Shown here piece by piece: positions 1-7,978 of a stretch of DNA of 35,145 bases (the stretch's first letter is position 1; every line of letters begins with the position of its first letter). The DNA comes from Chitinophaga pinensis (lineage in GTDB: Bacteria; Bacteroidota; Bacteroidia; Chitinophagales; Chitinophagaceae). The notes beneath the pieces were generated by a model. It was not told where the DNA came from. It searched no databases and worked only from the letters and a program-made list of their open reading frames with translations. Position numbers and translations under genes: made by a program. Where the stretch lies: the NCBI GenBank assembly GCA_945865295.1, contig CAMBDE010000018.1, positions 1-35,145 of the forward strand, given 5' to 3'.

Positions 1-2028
1 TTAGAAGTATCTATTTTAATGGCGCAGTTCCCTTCTAAAGAAGTAGCGCAATTATCTTATGACTACAGAACAACAGGTTTAGGTTTTGCTAATTTAGGTT
101 CTATGTTGATGGTAAGTGGTATCGCTTATGATAGTGAAGAAGCACGTGGTATTGCTGGTGCAATCACTGCAATCATGACAGGTGTTGCGTATAAGACATC
201 TGCAGAGATGGCTTCCTTCTTAGGAGCTTTTGATAGATATCAAGAGAACAAAGAAGATATGTTACGTGTTATGCGTAATCACCGTGCCGCTGCTTATGAT
301 GCAGAAGATGCCTATGTGGGTATTGAAATTAAGCCTCAAGGTATTAAAGCACAATTCACGCCTGACTACTTATTAAAAGCAGCAACAAAGGCATGGGATG
401 ATGCAGTTAAATTAGGAGAAAAATATGGTTACAGAAACGCGCAAACAACTGTTATCGCACCAACTGGAACAATTGGTTTAGTAATGGATTGTGATACAAC
501 AGGTGTTGAACCAGATTTTGCATTGGTTAAGTTCAAAAAATTATCTGGTGGTGGGTATTTTAAAATCATCAATCAATCTGTACCTCAATCATTAAAGAAT
601 TTAGGCTATACACAGAAGCAAAATGATGCGATCGTTAATTTTGCCGTGGGTCATGCTAATTTCGAAAGTGCACCGCATATCAATAACAAAAGCTTATTGG
701 CTAAAGGGTTCACGCAAGAAGAAATTGATAAATTAAATGGTGCTGCAAGATCAGCATTTGAAATTGGATTCATCTTCAATCGTTTCACTTTAGGTGATGC
801 TTGTTTAACTAGACTTGGATTTAAAGAAGAAGTATTCGCGGACTGGAGCTTTAGTTTATTAGAAGCTTTAGGATTTAGCGAAGATCAAATTGACGAAGCA
901 AATGATTATGTATGTGGTACCATGACTGTAGAAGGTGCTCCAGCATTGAAAGACGAGCATTTGTCAATCTTTGATTGTGCCAACAAAAATGGTAAAAAAG
1001 GTGTTAGATATATTCACGCGCACGGACATATTAGAATGATGGCAGCATGTCAACCATTCTTATCAGGTGCGATTTCAAAAACAATTAATCTGCCACACGA
1101 AGCGACTGTTGAAGAAATTGCAGATTCTTATTTAATGAGTTGGTCACTTGGTTTAAAAGCAAATGCGATTTATCGTGATGGTTCTAAATTAAGCCAACCA
1201 CTATCTACAAAATCTGATAAGAAAACGAAAACAGATAGCGCTGAAGCAACTGAAGAAGCAACTACTTCTCAATTGGTGGACTTGAGTAACTTAACAGTAG
1301 ACGAATTATTAGAAGAAGTTCAAAAGAGAATGACGACTTCAACCGATACAGTATTGAAGCGTCAATTATCTCGTATTGTTGAGCGCAAATCCTTACCAGC
1401 TAAGCGTCGTGGCTTTACACAAAAAGCACGCATTGGGGGTCAAGTATTGTTCTTAAGAACAGGTGAATACAATGACGGAACGGTTGGTGAATTATTCATT
1501 GACTTAGCAAAAGAAGGTTCAACCCTTCGTAGCTTAATGAACTGTTTCGCTATCTCTATCTCTGTAGGTTTACAATATGGTGTGCCTTTAGAAGAGTTTG
1601 TTGACAAGTTTGTATTCACAAAATTTGAACCATCAGGTATGGTGGATCATCCAAATATTAAAACAACCACGTCTATTGTGGACTTTATCTTCCGTGCCTT
1701 AGCTTATGAATATTTAGGCAGAACAGATTTAGTGCATGTATTAGATAAGCCTACAGTTGAGAACTTAGGAGAGGAGGGAGATATCACCCTTGTGGGAAAG
1801 CCTGAATTGAGTAGCATTCGCGTAACTGCTCCAGCTACTCAAGCAACTGCTGCAAAAGCAAATGTAGTAGCAGCTGTCAATGAAGGCGGTTCAATGGACA
1901 ATATTACTGCAGCAGCAAAGAGCATGCAAAGCGATGCGCCTGCTTGTAGCACTTGTGGACATATCACTATTCGTAGCGGTACTTGTTACAAATGTTTGAA
2001 CTGCGGAACAAGCATGGGATGTAGTTAA
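1..2028 (+). CDS. nrdJ: Adenosylcobalamin-dependent (class II) ribonucleotide reductase, 3' part
   Basis: The reading frame is open from base 1, so the start lies outside the window; 675 C-terminal residues are visible. The enzyme reduces ribonucleotides to deoxyribonucleotides using a B12-generated thiyl radical. Visible family features are the barrel segment with APTGTIGLVMDCDTTGVEPD (near residue 155), the TSCPD-type domain (MNCFAISISVGLQYGVPLEE, then FEPSGMVDHPNIKTTTS), and a C-terminal Cys-rich tail with CSTCGH and CYKCLNCGTSMGCS. That tail is typical of large class II enzymes and probably carries the zinc-ribbon or redox thiols. A charged Lys/Thr/Glu-rich linker (roughly residues 400-425) separates the barrel from the TSCPD part. 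It is followed by a hairpin and a strong terminator, so it ends its transcription unit. An upstream B12 riboswitch cannot be assessed because the 5' end is missing. Confidence 0.93.
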   Translation, partial: LEVSILMAQFPSKEVAQLSYDYRTTGLGFANLGSMLMVSGIAYDSEEARGIAGAITAIMTGVAYKTSAEMASFLGAFDRYQENKEDMLRVMRNHRAAAYDAEDAYVGIEIKPQGIKAQFTPDYLLKAATKAWDDAVKLGEKYGYRNAQTTVIAPTGTIGLVMDCDTTGVEPDFALVKFKKLSGGGYFKIINQSVPQSLKNLGYTQKQNDAIVNFAVGHANFESAPHINNKSLLAKGFTQEEIDKLNGAARSAFEIGFIFNRFTLGDACLTRLGFKEEVFADWSFSLLEALGFSEDQIDEANDYVCGTMTVEGAPALKDEHLSIFDCANKNGKKGVRYIHAHGHIRMMAACQPFLSGAISKTINLPHEATVEEIADSYLMSWSLGLKANAIYRDGSKLSQPLSTKSDKKTKTDSAEATEEATTSQLVDLSNLTVDELLEEVQKRMTTSTDTVLKRQLSRIVERKSLPAKRRGFTQKARIGGQVLFLRTGEYNDGTVGELFIDLAKEGSTLRSLMNCFAISISVGLQYGVPLEEFVDKFVFTKFEPSGMVDHPNIKTTTSIVDFIFRALAYEYLGRTDLVHVLDKPTVENLGEEGDITLVGKPELSSIRVTAPATQATAAKANVVAAVNEGGSMDNITAAAKSMQSDAPACSTCGHITIRSGTCYKCLNCGTSMGCS

Positions 2029-2068
2029 ATTTCTCAGCCCTTTCTTTGAAAGTTAGGGCTTCGAAATT
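2028..2068 (+). repeat. Interrupted hairpin at the nrdJ stop codon
   Basis: Arms AATTTC and AGCCCT (2028-2033, 2036-2041) are mirrored exactly by AGGGCT and GAAATT (2055-2060, 2063-2068), with a symmetric TC/TC internal loop and a 13-base apical loop. It starts at the last base of the stop codon. It has no U-tract of its own and precedes the true terminator by about 20 bases, so it may be a 3' stability element. Confidence 0.5.
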
Positions 2069-2088
2069 GTTACCTCTGATGATTTTTT

Positions 2089-2121
2089 AAAAGGGCCCCA
2101 TAAACGGGCCCTTTTATTTTT
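2089..2121 (+). terminator. Rho-independent terminator of nrdJ
   Basis: A perfect 10-bp stem, AAAAGGGCCC (2089-2098) with GGGCCCTTTT (2106-2115), has a 7-base loop and is followed by ATTTTTT. It sits 60 bases after the nrdJ stop. It is preceded by the 15-mer acctctgatgatttt (2072-2086), which recurs at 33469-33483. Confidence 0.85.
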
Positions 2122-2157
2122 TGCTTGTTTTTGTTTCACAAACCATCCATAAAACGA

Positions 2158-2256
2158 TTATAATTTCCACATAACCCATAAATTTTTTATAATTCCCACA
2201 GCCCAAAACATTCCTGTAAAAAATATCCATCCATAGATAAAATCAAGTAAATTCAT
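2158..2256 (-). CDS. Possible 32-residue single-span membrane microprotein
   Basis: This is a short minus-strand frame with an ATG start (2254-2256) and a TAA stop (2158-2160). The product begins MNLLDFIYGWIFFTGMF and ends with IIKNLWVMWKL. It is almost wholly hydrophobic, with four Trp and five Phe/Tyr residues followed by a Lys-containing end, as expected of one membrane helix with a positively charged C-terminus. It nearly fills the gap between nrdJ and the GMC dehydrogenase gene and is divergent from the latter. No clear Shine-Dalgarno is seen. A promoter-like TAATTTG lies just upstream but is one base short of the Bacteroidota TAnnTTTG box. I do not recognise a family. At this length chance occurrence cannot be excluded. 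Confidence 0.35.
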   Translation of the reverse strand: MNLLDFIYGWIFFTGMFWAVGIIKNLWVMWKL

Positions 2257-2289
2257 AGTTCAAATTATCACTAGAAAAACGATTCTTTT

Positions 2290-4032
2290 ATGTCTGATTT
2301 TCAAGTTAAAGTAGCACCTAAAACATATGACGCAGTCATAGTAGGTTCTGGAGCTGGTGGTGGAATGGCTGCATATGTTTTAGCAAAAGCCGGATTGAAA
2401 GTATGCTTACTAGAAGCGGGTCCAGATTTTGATCCTGCAAAGCATTCTTCTCAAATGAAAAATCCTTGGGAATCACCTCGTCGTGGAGCCAGTACAAAAA
2501 TGAGACCCTTCGGTGATTTTGATGCCTCTTTCTGGGGCTGGGAAATAGATGGCGAGCCTTATACGCAAACAAAAGGTGCAGACCATTTTGATTGGTGGAG
2601 AGCAAGAATGGTGGGAGGAAGAACCAATCACTGGGGACGTATTTCATTAAGATTTGGTCCAAGAGATTTTAAAAGAAAAAGTATTGACGGCTTAGGAGAC
2701 GATTGGCCAATTGGGTACGAAGATGTGAAACCTTATTATGATAAAATAGATCAATTAATTGGTGTGTATGGAACGAATGAAGGTTTAGAGAATGATCCAG
2801 ATGGTATTTTCTTACCACCTCCAAAACCAAGACTACACGAATTGATGTTTAAGAAAGCGGCTACTGGTATTAATATCCCAGTGATCCCTTCTCGTCTATC
2901 TATTTTAACCAAAAAAATAAACGATGAGCGTGGTGCATGTTTTTATTGTGGACAGTGTAATCGTTCTTGTAAAGTCTACGGAGATTTTTCTTCTTCATCT
3001 GTCTTGGTAAAACCAGCAGTTATGACAGGGAATGTAGATATGATCACTGGTGCGATGGCGCGTGAAGTGTTGACAGACAATGAAGGAAAAGCAAAAGGTA
3101 TTTCTTACGTGAACAAAATGGATAAACAAGAATACCAGATCAATGCAAAAGTGGTGATCCTTGGCGCAAGCACTTGTGAGACGGCACGTTTGTTGTTGAA
3201 TTCTAAATCACAAAAACATCCAAATGGATTGGCTAATAGTTCGGGTGTGGTAGGTCATTATTTACATGATTCTACAGGTGCAGCATTGGGTGGCGTGATT
3301 CCAAATTTAATGGGTCGTAAGCGTTATAATGAAGATGGTGTGGGAGGTATGCACGTTTATACACCATGGTGGTTGGATAATAAAAAATTAGATTTCCCAC
3401 GTGGTTACCATATTGAATATTGGGGTGGTATGAGCCAGCCAGGTTATGGATTTGGTATGGGCACCCAAGGATTGAATGGCAAATTCCAAGTGAATGGGAA
3501 AACGAAAGAAGAAGGTGGATATGGAAGCTCATTAAAAGAAGACGTTCGTTTCTTTTACGGTGCTAGTGTAGGTATGGGTGGTCGTGGAGAAGCAGTACCT
3601 CGTTTTGAAAACCATTGTAAGATAGACCCAGATGTAGTAGATAAATATGGTATTCCAGTTTTAAATTTTAATTGTAAGAATTCAGAATATGAAATCAAGC
3701 AAGCAAAACACATGAAAGAAACATTCCGTGAAATCATGCACGAAATGGGCGCTGTGATTACATGGGGTGATCAGGATGATGCTACAAATAATTATGGCTT
3801 ATCCAATCCTGGAAATATCATTCATGAAGCAGGAACAGTGCGTATGGGGAATGATAAAAAAACCGCACCATTAAACGCATGGGGACAAGCACATGATTGT
3901 AAGAATTTATTTTGTGTAGATGGTTCTGTATTTACGTCTCAAGCAGACAAGAATATTACTTGGACCATTTTGGCATTGTCAATGCGCACATCGGAATACA
4001 TTTTGGATCAGTTACAAAAACAAAATATTTAA
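2290..4032 (+). CDS. GMC-family FAD-dependent dehydrogenase with a cysteine (Fe-S type) cluster
   Basis: 580 residues, cytoplasmic-looking N-terminus without a signal peptide. An FAD-binding Rossmann motif (VIVGSGAGGGMAAY, residues 17-30) is followed by the acidic end of strand 2 (LLEAGP), and the C-terminal GMC region has IHEAGTVRMG and DKNITWT, which carry the catalytic His and Asn. This is the form found in gluconate 2-dehydrogenase-like and sugar or alcohol dehydrogenases. Residues 217-227 form CX2CX2CX3C, a motif suited to an Fe-S cluster; the FAD-glucose dehydrogenase alpha subunit of Burkholderia has a 3Fe-4S cluster in a comparable place. The next gene, 11 bases on, encodes a subunit 3-like protein with a twin-arginine signal, so the flavoprotein probably hitch-hikes through Tat. 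No cytochrome c subunit gene is adjacent. The substrate cannot be told from sequence. Confidence 0.88.
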   Translation: MSDFQVKVAPKTYDAVIVGSGAGGGMAAYVLAKAGLKVCLLEAGPDFDPAKHSSQMKNPWESPRRGASTKMRPFGDFDASFWGWEIDGEPYTQTKGADHFDWWRARMVGGRTNHWGRISLRFGPRDFKRKSIDGLGDDWPIGYEDVKPYYDKIDQLIGVYGTNEGLENDPDGIFLPPPKPRLHELMFKKAATGINIPVIPSRLSILTKKINDERGACFYCGQCNRSCKVYGDFSSSSVLVKPAVMTGNVDMITGAMAREVLTDNEGKAKGISYVNKMDKQEYQINAKVVILGASTCETARLLLNSKSQKHPNGLANSSGVVGHYLHDSTGAALGGVIPNLMGRKRYNEDGVGGMHVYTPWWLDNKKLDFPRGYHIEYWGGMSQPGYGFGMGTQGLNGKFQVNGKTKEEGGYGSSLKEDVRFFYGASVGMGGRGEAVPRFENHCKIDPDVVDKYGIPVLNFNCKNSEYEIKQAKHMKETFREIMHEMGAVITWGDQDDATNNYGLSNPGNIIHEAGTVRMGNDKKTAPLNAWGQAHDCKNLFCVDGSVFTSQADKNITWTILALSMRTSEYILDQLQKQNI

Positions 4033-4043
4033 TTTAAAATACC

Positions 4044-4679
4044 ATGGACAGAAGAAAATCCATTAAAGCATTAATCCTCGGAACAGTTTCTGCAGGCGTT
4101 GTAATACAAGCTTGCAAAAGTGAGAAGACAACTGTTTCTGAATTTAATTTGGACGACCGCATGCAGGAAGAAAAAGATTATTTGGTGAAAGTCAACGCTG
4201 AACCAAAATTCTTTGATGAGCACGAAATGGCTACTATCACTGTATTGGGCGATATCATTATGCCAAAAGATGAAACCAGTGGTTCTGCCTCCGAAGCGAA
4301 AGTGCCAGAGTTCATTGAATTCATTGTAAAAGATATGCCCGAGCATCAAGTGCCATTGAGAGGAGGATTGAGATGGTTAGACTTGCATAGTTTCAATAAG
4401 CATGGAAAATCTTTTGTGAGCTGCACAAGTGCGCAACAAATTGGTATCGTAGATGAGATTGCTTATCCTAAAAAAGCAAAGCCAGAAGTAGCACAGGGCG
4501 TAAGCTTCTTTAATAAAATGAGAGACTTAGTCACTACTGCTTATTATACTTCAGAGATTGGCGTAAAAGACCTTGGCTATATGGGGAATGTGCCCAATCA
4601 ATGGCAGGGTGTACCTGATGATGTGTTGAAACATCATGGATTGGCTTACACTGAGAAAGAATTAAAAGAGTGTATTTAA
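4044..4679 (+). CDS. Gluconate 2-dehydrogenase subunit 3-like protein, Tat-type lipoprotein signal
   Basis: 211 residues. The N-terminus, MDRRKSIKALILGTVSAG, has a twin arginine followed by a hydrophobic stretch and a lipobox-like IQAC (Cys at about residue 24). This suggests export by Tat and possible lipid anchoring. The following region (EHEMATITVLGDIIMPKDET, and VPEFIEFIVKDM) matches the small gamma subunit of membrane-bound sugar dehydrogenases, which escorts the flavoprotein subunit across the membrane. It lies 11 bases after the GMC gene and is followed by a terminator, so the pair forms a two-gene operon. In related three-gene operons a multihaem cytochrome c takes the electrons; none is visible here, so the acceptor is unknown. 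Confidence 0.8.
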   Translation: MDRRKSIKALILGTVSAGVVIQACKSEKTTVSEFNLDDRMQEEKDYLVKVNAEPKFFDEHEMATITVLGDIIMPKDETSGSASEAKVPEFIEFIVKDMPEHQVPLRGGLRWLDLHSFNKHGKSFVSCTSAQQIGIVDEIAYPKKAKPEVAQGVSFFNKMRDLVTTAYYTSEIGVKDLGYMGNVPNQWQGVPDDVLKHHGLAYTEKELKECI

Positions 4680-4700
4680 ATTTCACTTATGATTTAATAA

Positions 4701-4731
4701 AAAAAGCCCCAAAATTTTGGGGCCTTTTTTT
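4701..4731 (+). terminator. Rho-independent terminator after the dehydrogenase operon
   Basis: The stem GCCCC-AAAA/TTTT-GGGGC (4706-4723) is flanked by A5 on the 5' side and C followed by a T7 run on the 3' side. The A/T flanks make it potentially bidirectional, serving the convergent metG gene too. Confidence 0.85.
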
Positions 4732-4750
4732 ATATTCTTTTATTAGAATT

Positions 4751-4826
4751 ATTTGAAAATATACTATTCCGTAGCGAACGTTTGAGCGAAGCGATCGAGA
4801 GCCTAGGGATAGGTATATTTTCAAAT
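4751..4826. repeat. Long imperfect inverted repeat with a 36-base loop
   Basis: Arm 4751-4770 (atttgaaaatatactattcc) pairs with 4807-4826, 18 of 20 positions matching. The loop, 4771-4806, is GC-richer than the flanks and contains gagcgaagcgatcg (4784-4797), which is 13/14 identical in inverted orientation to 4878-4891 inside the metG 3' end. It lies between two convergent genes, after the 4701-4731 terminator. It looks like a REP/MITE-like intergenic palindrome or a structured 3' end of the metG transcript. Confidence 0.6.
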
Positions 4827-4854
4827 TTACCTTATTGATAGAAATTCAATGGGC

Positions 4855-6999
4855 CTAAGCAATCGTACTTCCTGCAGCGATTGCTTCGCTCGGGCTCACA
4901 AAGTATAATTTTCCAGCAGCGTCTTCGGCCATTAAGATCATGCCCTTGCTTTCGATGCCGCGCATTTTTCTTGGTGCTAAATTCGCAACAATGGTGACTT
5001 GCTTGCCCACAATCTCTTCGGGTTTAAAATGCATTGCAATACCAGATAGGATGGTCCTTTGTTCAAATCCTAGGTCTACCAATAGCTCTAATAATTTATC
5101 TGCTTTTTCTACTTTTTTGGCTTCAATGATGGTGCCTACGCGTAAATCTATCTTACCAAAATCATCAAACACGATTTCTGGTTTAAGGCTATTGTCTTTT
5201 GGATTTTCTGTAATTGTATTTTCCATAGTTGTTTTTTTAGCAGCTACATTGGCTTGTAACTGTGCTAATTCTGCATCAATTTCTTCGTTCTCTATTTTTC
5301 TAAAAAGTAATTCAGGTGAGCGTAAGCTGTAACCTACTTTTAATAAATCAAACTTTCCCGCATTCTCCCATTCTAACATTTTGTCTACCACCTTCATCAT
5401 GTAACACATTTTCTTGGCAGTAAATGGAATGAAAGGTTGTGCAAGAATCGCTAGGTTAGCACATAATTGCAAGCAAGCATGCATGGTATTGTCAATGATT
5501 CTTTGTGCATCTGGATTTTGCTCCAATGTCTTAGCCACAATCCATGGCTCCTGCTTTTGCATGTATTGGTTGCCTTTTCTTGCAAGATCAATCAATTCGA
5601 ATTGTGCTTCTCTAAATTTATATTGCTCTAATAAATTGGTGATCTTTTCTTTAGATACTTTCACCGCATCCATCATGCCCTTAAAGCTATCTGTTGCATT
5701 GTCGCTTGCCGCTTCTGCATTAATTAAATCAGTATGAAAAGGAGGCACTTTGCCATTGCATAATTTATGCATCAAGACCCAAGTCCTGTTCACAAAATTC
5801 GCGAAGATGCTTACCAATTCTCCATTCACAGATTCTTGAAAACCTTTCCACGTAAATTCACTATCCTTTGATTCAGGCGCAATAGAAGTTAAATAAAAAC
5901 GCAAGCTATCGGCAAGTCCATCTCCACCATTTTCTTTCTTAATCCATTTGTTGATATAATCATCCATCTCGATACTCCATCCTTTGGATGTGCTCATTTT
6001 ATCACCTTCTAAATTCATGAACTCATTGGCTGGCACATTCTCTGGTAAGATATGTCCATTTAATTTCAACATCACAGGGAAGATGATGCAATGGAATACA
6101 ATATTGTCTTTACCAATAAAGTGAACCAGTTTTGTATCCTTATCATTCCAGTAAGGAGACCAATCTTTATTGTTATTGATAGCCCATTGCTTGGTCGCAC
6201 TAATATAACCAATGGGTGCGTCAAACCAAACGTATAATACTTTTCCTTCACCACCTGGCACAGGTACTTTAATGCCCCAATCTAAATCACGGGTGACTGC
6301 TCTTGCTTGCAAACCGCCGTCAATCCAGCTTTTGCACTGACCCACTACTGCAGGACGCCAATCATGAGTGTGTTCTTTTAATATCCATTCGCGTAAAAAA
6401 TCCTCATGTCTATTTAAAGGTAGGTACCAATGTGATGTTACTTTTTTAATGGGTGCTTGACCACTTAAGGTACTCACCGGGTTGATTAATTCTTCGGGGC
6501 TCAAAGTCTTACCACATTTTTCACATTGATCTCCATAAGCTTCTTTATGACCACAACTTGGACAAGTGCCCTTGATATAACGATCTGCTAAAAAAGTATT
6601 CGTTGCTTCGTCAAAATATTGTTCCGAAGTTTTTGTTTCTAAGTCCCCTTTTGCTTCTAAGTTTTTAAAAAATTCAGATGCAGTTGCATGGTGCAACGGG
6701 TCGCTTGTTCTATGATAGATATCAAAGGCAATTCCCAGGTCCTTGAAATTCTGTTCAATGATTGGATGGTATTTATCAATGATGGCTTGAGCGGTGGTGC
6801 CCTCCTTGGTTGCTTGAATAGGAATAGCCGTTCCATGTTCATCACTTCCACATACAAAAACAACGTCCCTTTGTTGCGCTTTTAAATAGCGAACATAGAT
6901 GTCGGCTGGTAAATAAGCACCCGCTAAATGGCCAATATGCTTTAAACCATTTGCATAAGGAAGGGCTGCAGTAATCAAATATCTTTTTGGCGTGTTCAT
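4855..6999 (-). CDS. metG: Methionyl-tRNA synthetase
   Basis: The enzyme charges tRNA-Met with methionine. With the ATG at 6999 it has 714 residues. It shows the class I HIGH motif (HIGH, 21-24), a zinc knuckle with CPSCGHK and CEKCGK (near 145-160), KMSTS (about 333-337), an anticodon-binding helical domain, and a C-terminal Trbp111-like tRNA-binding domain (FDDFGKIDLRVGTIIEAKKV onward) that supports dimerisation. The frame extends to an ATG at 7035, but that would overlap the divergent gene at 7027 and run through the promoter, whereas homologues begin close to KRYLITAALPYANG; I therefore choose 6999. The -7 box (7005-7012) ends five bases before this ATG, suggesting little or no leader. 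It is a single gene, convergent with the dehydrogenase operon. Confidence 0.96.
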   Translation of the reverse strand: MNTPKRYLITAALPYANGLKHIGHLAGAYLPADIYVRYLKAQQRDVVFVCGSDEHGTAIPIQATKEGTTAQAIIDKYHPIIEQNFKDLGIAFDIYHRTSDPLHHATASEFFKNLEAKGDLETKTSEQYFDEATNTFLADRYIKGTCPSCGHKEAYGDQCEKCGKTLSPEELINPVSTLSGQAPIKKVTSHWYLPLNRHEDFLREWILKEHTHDWRPAVVGQCKSWIDGGLQARAVTRDLDWGIKVPVPGGEGKVLYVWFDAPIGYISATKQWAINNNKDWSPYWNDKDTKLVHFIGKDNIVFHCIIFPVMLKLNGHILPENVPANEFMNLEGDKMSTSKGWSIEMDDYINKWIKKENGGDGLADSLRFYLTSIAPESKDSEFTWKGFQESVNGELVSIFANFVNRTWVLMHKLCNGKVPPFHTDLINAEAASDNATDSFKGMMDAVKVSKEKITNLLEQYKFREAQFELIDLARKGNQYMQKQEPWIVAKTLEQNPDAQRIIDNTMHACLQLCANLAILAQPFIPFTAKKMCYMMKVVDKMLEWENAGKFDLLKVGYSLRSPELLFRKIENEEIDAELAQLQANVAAKKTTMENTITENPKDNSLKPEIVFDDFGKIDLRVGTIIEAKKVEKADKLLELLVDLGFEQRTILSGIAMHFKPEEIVGKQVTIVANLAPRKMRGIESKGMILMAEDAAGKLYFVSPSEAIAAGSTIA

Positions 7000-7004
7000 T
7001 GCAG

Positions 7005-7035
7005 CAAAAGTACTTAATATTGTGGTATGATTCAA
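7005..7035 (-). promoter_or_regulatory. Bacteroidota-type promoter of metG
   Basis: On the minus strand TTG (7033-7035), a 20-base spacer and TACTTTTG (7005-7012) match the TTTG/TAnnTTTG consensus. The box lies five bases upstream of the chosen ATG and overlaps the start of the divergent gene at 7027. Confidence 0.55.
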
Positions 7036-7929
7036 CCGTCTAAACTAGTACCCGGCAGTACCATTGGCATTCTTTGTCCGGCGGGCGCCATTCCAATGGA
7101 AAAAGTAACTATTTGTGCGCAAGTCTTAGCGACATGGGGTTATCAGGTGCGCATTGGAAAGACAGTAGGCACTCAGTTTGGTCATTTTGCAGCATCGGAT
7201 CTGGACCGACAAAATGAATTGCAGTCCATGATGGACGACCCCGAAATTCATGCTATTTTATGTGCCCGTGGTGGATATGGATTGAGTAGAATTATTTCAG
7301 AATTAAACTTCTCAAAAATCAAAGCCCATCCTAAATGGGTGATTGGTTTTAGCGATATTACCATCTTACATGCTGCCTTGCAAAAGCATGGAATTCAAAG
7401 TATTCACGGTCCTATGTCGGCAGGATTTGGGAAAGGAGATGCTGGGCTTCCTTACATCATGGCTTTAAAACAAATGTTGGAGGGAGCGGCACTGCCGGTG
7501 GAAGCAAAAGCCCATCCAGCCAATCGATTGGGCCATTCGGAAGGGATCTTGGTGGGTGGAAATTTATGCTTGATGACCCATTTAATTGGAGGCGAAAATC
7601 AATTGGACACGAAAGGCAAAATTTTATGTATCGAGGACGTTGGCGAGTATCATTATAATGTGGATCGTATGCTGATACAGTGTAAAAATGCAGGTGTATT
7701 GGATGGATTAGCTGGTCTAGTAGTGGGGGGATTCACCGAAATGAAAGACGATGCAACGGCATTTGGAGAGACGGTTACAGAGATGATCCAACGTATTACC
7801 AAGGGGGCAACCTATCCTATTTGCTTTGATTTCCCAATCAGCCACGATTTAAACAATATGCCCGTTCAATTAGGGGCTACCTATCAATTGGCGGTCACTG
7901 AAAATGCAGCTGTTTTAACAAAAATCTAA
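7027..7929 (+). CDS. S66-family LD-carboxypeptidase (muropeptide recycling)
   Basis: 300 residues. S66 peptidases remove the terminal D-Ala from tetrapeptides of recycled peptidoglycan, or hydrolyse related substrates. The family signature is present: an N-terminal GSTIGILCPAG, GGYGLSRI, the nucleophile in GFSDIT (Ser109), a catalytic Glu in CIEDVGEYHYNVDRML (Glu203) and a catalytic His in PISHDLNNMP (His273), followed by the usual QLGA. There is no signal peptide, so it is probably cytosolic like LdcA. It is divergent from metG with only 27 bases between starts. The sequence taatattg (7015-7022), four bases before its ATG, is one mismatch from the TAnnTTTG promoter box. Confidence 0.9.
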   Translation: MIQPSKLVPGSTIGILCPAGAIPMEKVTICAQVLATWGYQVRIGKTVGTQFGHFAASDLDRQNELQSMMDDPEIHAILCARGGYGLSRIISELNFSKIKAHPKWVIGFSDITILHAALQKHGIQSIHGPMSAGFGKGDAGLPYIMALKQMLEGAALPVEAKAHPANRLGHSEGILVGGNLCLMTHLIGGENQLDTKGKILCIEDVGEYHYNVDRMLIQCKNAGVLDGLAGLVVGGFTEMKDDATAFGETVTEMIQRITKGATYPICFDFPISHDLNNMPVQLGATYQLAVTENAAVLTKI

Positions 7930-7978
7930 AGCCTACGATACATTAATACATTAAATTTGTATTCTAAATTTGTATCAC

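Noticed and set aside
2160..2200. Two near-identical copies of ATAATTTCCACA 29 bases apart
   Set aside because: They fall within the possible microprotein frame and are only 12 bases with one mismatch, so they are too weak to call an iteron or binding site.
7000..7035. Twelve-residue N-terminal extension of MetG (ATG at 7035)
   Set aside because: It would overlap the divergent peptidase start and the metG promoter, and homologues start near the internal Met.
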